DNA of 5,644 nt, from NCBI GenBank assembly GCA_030650265.1, contig JAUSEJ010000352.1, forward strand, positions 1-5,644, written 5' to 3'. Position 1 is the first letter of the stretch. Each line of letters opens with the position of its first letter. Below are positions 4,438-5,644 of this stretch, one piece after another. The position numbers were made by a program, and so were the translations under genes. The notes beneath the pieces are model-generated. The model saw only the letters and a list, made by a program, of their open reading frames with translations. It did not search any database and was not told where the DNA came from. This stretch comes from Dehalococcoidia bacterium (lineage in GTDB: Bacteria; Chloroflexota; Dehalococcoidia; JACPQF01).

Positions 4438-5261
4438 GGACAATCATCCGGGTATTCCCAAGAAAAACCAGCCTCACCCCAACCGATGATCTCGCCTTTG
4501 TCGGCAATCCACCCCTGATGAGGCCAGAGGCGGATGAAGTGCATGTAAGTTGTGTTTTTTCCTGGCATCGGAAGCAGGCTGAGTATCTGGCTCAGGCATG
4601 GGCGCAATACTACCCGGTGGTGAGGCTCGGCGGCCCGGCCTATAACTCGCCTGTCGATGGGCCGTTCGTGGCCGGGATGTACGTCAAGCAGGGCGTCACC
4701 TTCACCAGCCGGGGCTGTCCAAGGCGATGCGGCTGGTGTGTTGTGCCAGAGCGGGAGGGCGCATTGAGAGAGATAGCCGACTTCTCGGACGGCTACATCA
4801 TCAACGATAACAATTTCATAGCGACCAGCGGCGCACATCGGGAGCGAGTCTATACCATGCTGAGACGGCAACCAAAGGCGGCGATATTCAGCGGCGGTAT
4901 TCAGGCTTCGCTTGTGACGGACGAGGTAGCAGCGGAGTTGCGAACCATCAGAATTGACAGCCTCTTCCTAGCAGCCGATACGGTTGGTTCACTCAAGCCT
5001 CTCGCTGAGGCGGTGCGACGGCTGTCCTTCCTGAGTCGGGATAAACTGCGAGCTTACATGCTTCTGGCCTACAACGGGGAGACGATCCGAGAGGCTGAGG
5101 AGCGGCTAGAGGCGGCGTGGGAGATTGGCGTCATGCCACAGGCACAACTATACCAACCGGCGGATGGTTGGATTGACTATCCGGACGAATGGCGACAATT
5201 GGACCGGACGTGGTGCAGGCCCGCAGCAATGCGGGCGATGCACAAGGAGCAGACGCCATGA
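4434..5261 (+). CDS. Radical SAM protein, phage type, unknown reaction
   Basis: A 275-residue product from ATG 4434, which overlaps the previous stop as ATGA and follows a GAGGGG site. The frame is also open from ATG 4398, but that would overlap the previous gene by 40 bases. The radical SAM signature is SRGCPRRCGWCVVP: Cys95, Cys99 and Cys102 in CX3CX2C spacing, ligands of a 4Fe-4S cluster that cleaves S-adenosylmethionine. Downstream are INDNNFIA, FSGGIQASLV, IDSLFLAADT and YMLLAYNGETIREAEERL, typical of the barrel strands and of the MiaB/HemN-like order (NDNN, GG, radical chemistry loop). The first 85 residues (VHVSCVFSWHRKQAE, VVRLGGPAYN) resemble a reduced cobalamin-binding-like domain without the DxHxxG cobalamin motif. 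No SPASM or TRAM domain is seen. Substrate unknown; modification of a nucleotide, RNA or protein is possible. Position in a DNA-modification operon is suggestive only. Confidence 0.88.
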   Translation: MRTIIRVFPRKTSLTPTDDLAFVGNPPLMRPEADEVHVSCVFSWHRKQAEYLAQAWAQYYPVVRLGGPAYNSPVDGPFVAGMYVKQGVTFTSRGCPRRCGWCVVPEREGALREIADFSDGYIINDNNFIATSGAHRERVYTMLRRQPKAAIFSGGIQASLVTDEVAAELRTIRIDSLFLAADTVGSLKPLAEAVRRLSFLSRDKLRAYMLLAYNGETIREAEERLEAAWEIGVMPQAQLYQPADGWIDYPDEWRQLDRTWCRPAAMRAMHKEQTP

Positions 5262-5527
5262 GACGACCCGTCTTCACCCGGCACGATGACGGGCGAATCA
5301 CGGTTGACGCCTGGCAACATCGGGTGACGTTCTCGAACACATTCCTCGGCTGGGGGCTGACAAACCTGAAGCTGGGGCAGGTGTGGCGGCCAGTCCCCAA
5401 TACCGTCACCATCACCGTCGCCAACGGGAGGGCGGTGTACCAACTGGACAGGCCGGACGCCTACGGCCACTGGCCGGGGAAGCTGGTCGAGGCGGAGATC
5501 GAGACAAATAAAGAGGGGGAAACATGA
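5258..5527 (+). CDS. Small beta-rich protein of unknown function
   Basis: An 89-residue product starting MRRPVFTRHDDGRITVDAWQ. ATG 5258 overlaps the radical SAM stop as ATGA, with AAGGAG at 5244-5249 at good spacing. The in-frame upstream ATG 5189 lacks a comparable site. The composition alternates polar and hydrophobic residues (RVTFSNTFLGW, VTITVANGRAVYQL, KLVEAEIET), indicating a beta-strand protein without cysteine motifs, signal peptide or membrane segment. I do not recognise it. It sits in the same coupled string and ends in an ATGA overlap with the next gene. Confidence 0.7.
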   Translation: MRRPVFTRHDDGRITVDAWQHRVTFSNTFLGWGLTNLKLGQVWRPVPNTVTITVANGRAVYQLDRPDAYGHWPGKLVEAEIETNKEGET

Positions 5528-5644
5528 GACGACAGAGGGATGAAGACGACTACGAGGCAGGGCGACGATGGGCGGCGCAACAGCGGAGCTATATCACGCC
5601 TGCGATTATCACGATGGTGCTGTATTGCGTGTTCTGGGTGCCGG
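5524..5644 (+). CDS. Small putative membrane protein, truncated by window end
   Basis: ATG 5524 overlaps the previous stop (ATGA) and follows AAAGAGGGGG. Forty codons are visible. A charged N-terminus (MRRQRDEDDYEAGRRWAAQQ) is followed by YITPAIITMVLYCVFWVP, which looks like the beginning of a transmembrane helix. Positive and negative residues before the helix suggest a cytoplasmic N-terminus. The stop is outside the window. Family unknown; small phage membrane proteins include holins and superinfection proteins, but nothing here distinguishes these. Confidence 0.6.
   Translation, partial: MRRQRDEDDYEAGRRWAAQQRSYITPAIITMVLYCVFWVP

Noticed and set aside
4380..4871. A 163-residue - strand ORF opposite the small zinc protein and radical SAM gene
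   Set aside because: The + strand has clear radical SAM motifs and coupled starts here. The - strand translation has no recognisable motif and no supporting ribosome site.
4954..4982. TTGACA followed after 17 bases by GATACG, a possible promoter inside the radical SAM gene
   Set aside because: The -10 matches only three of six bases, and the site lies in the middle of a continuous coupled gene string.
1..5644. CRISPR array, tRNA, rRNA, insertion sequence or attachment site
   Set aside because: No regularly spaced repeats, cloverleaf, transposase motif or paired terminal repeats could be seen. The 2299-2375 inverted repeat has no transposase or target duplication around it.

Overview
The window looks like a stretch of tailed-phage or prophage accessory/early DNA from a fairly GC-rich host. 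All credible genes lie on the + strand and are tightly packed. Most are small. Junctions are typically ATGA or TGATG overlaps preceded by purine-rich Shine-Dalgarno sequences. The content is typical of phage DNA metabolism: a candidate single-strand-annealing protein, two DNA methyltransferases of different chemistry, a candidate PD-(D/E)XK nuclease, small zinc-knuckle proteins, a radical SAM enzyme, and unrecognised small ORFs. The host cannot be named from the sequence, and no structural phage gene is in the window.

Left part (1-2214). A probable recombination/annealing gene enters from the left edge and ends at 639. About 155 bases follow without a convincing gene but with a strong hairpin at 661-688. 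Next comes a translationally coupled trio: a 65-residue unknown protein, a compact C5-cytosine methyltransferase (989-1744), and a zinc-knuckle protein (1741-2214). Inside the methyltransferase, in the +1 frame, runs a second long ORF. Its translation has motifs I associate with a recurrent phage protein type (YDPDTSS, GTWPSAGMMRNG, WPTPSASD, LMGYPETWTDL). This is a strong candidate for genuine dual coding.

Middle (2215-4213). A near-consensus sigma70-type promoter (TTGACA, 17 bases, TATTAT) starts what looks like a new transcription unit. Its roughly 138-base leader can form two long interleaved helices, one starting at the predicted transcription start. The first gene is a ParB-like domain fused to a class-beta (DPPY) N6-adenine methyltransferase. 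It overlaps by 14 bases a gene with PD-(D/E)XK-nuclease-like features. Promoter, leader, methyltransferase and nuclease together could form a compact restriction-modification-like or self-marking module.

Right part (4213-5644). The same coupled string continues with a 74-residue Cys/His-rich protein, a 275-residue radical SAM protein of unknown reaction, an 89-residue beta-rich unknown protein, and the start of a small membrane protein cut by the window end.

Strongest observations: the dual-coded methyltransferase locus, the structured leader with its promoter, and the methyltransferase-nuclease pair. Family assignments rest on motifs read by eye and on memory of the families. No search was run.
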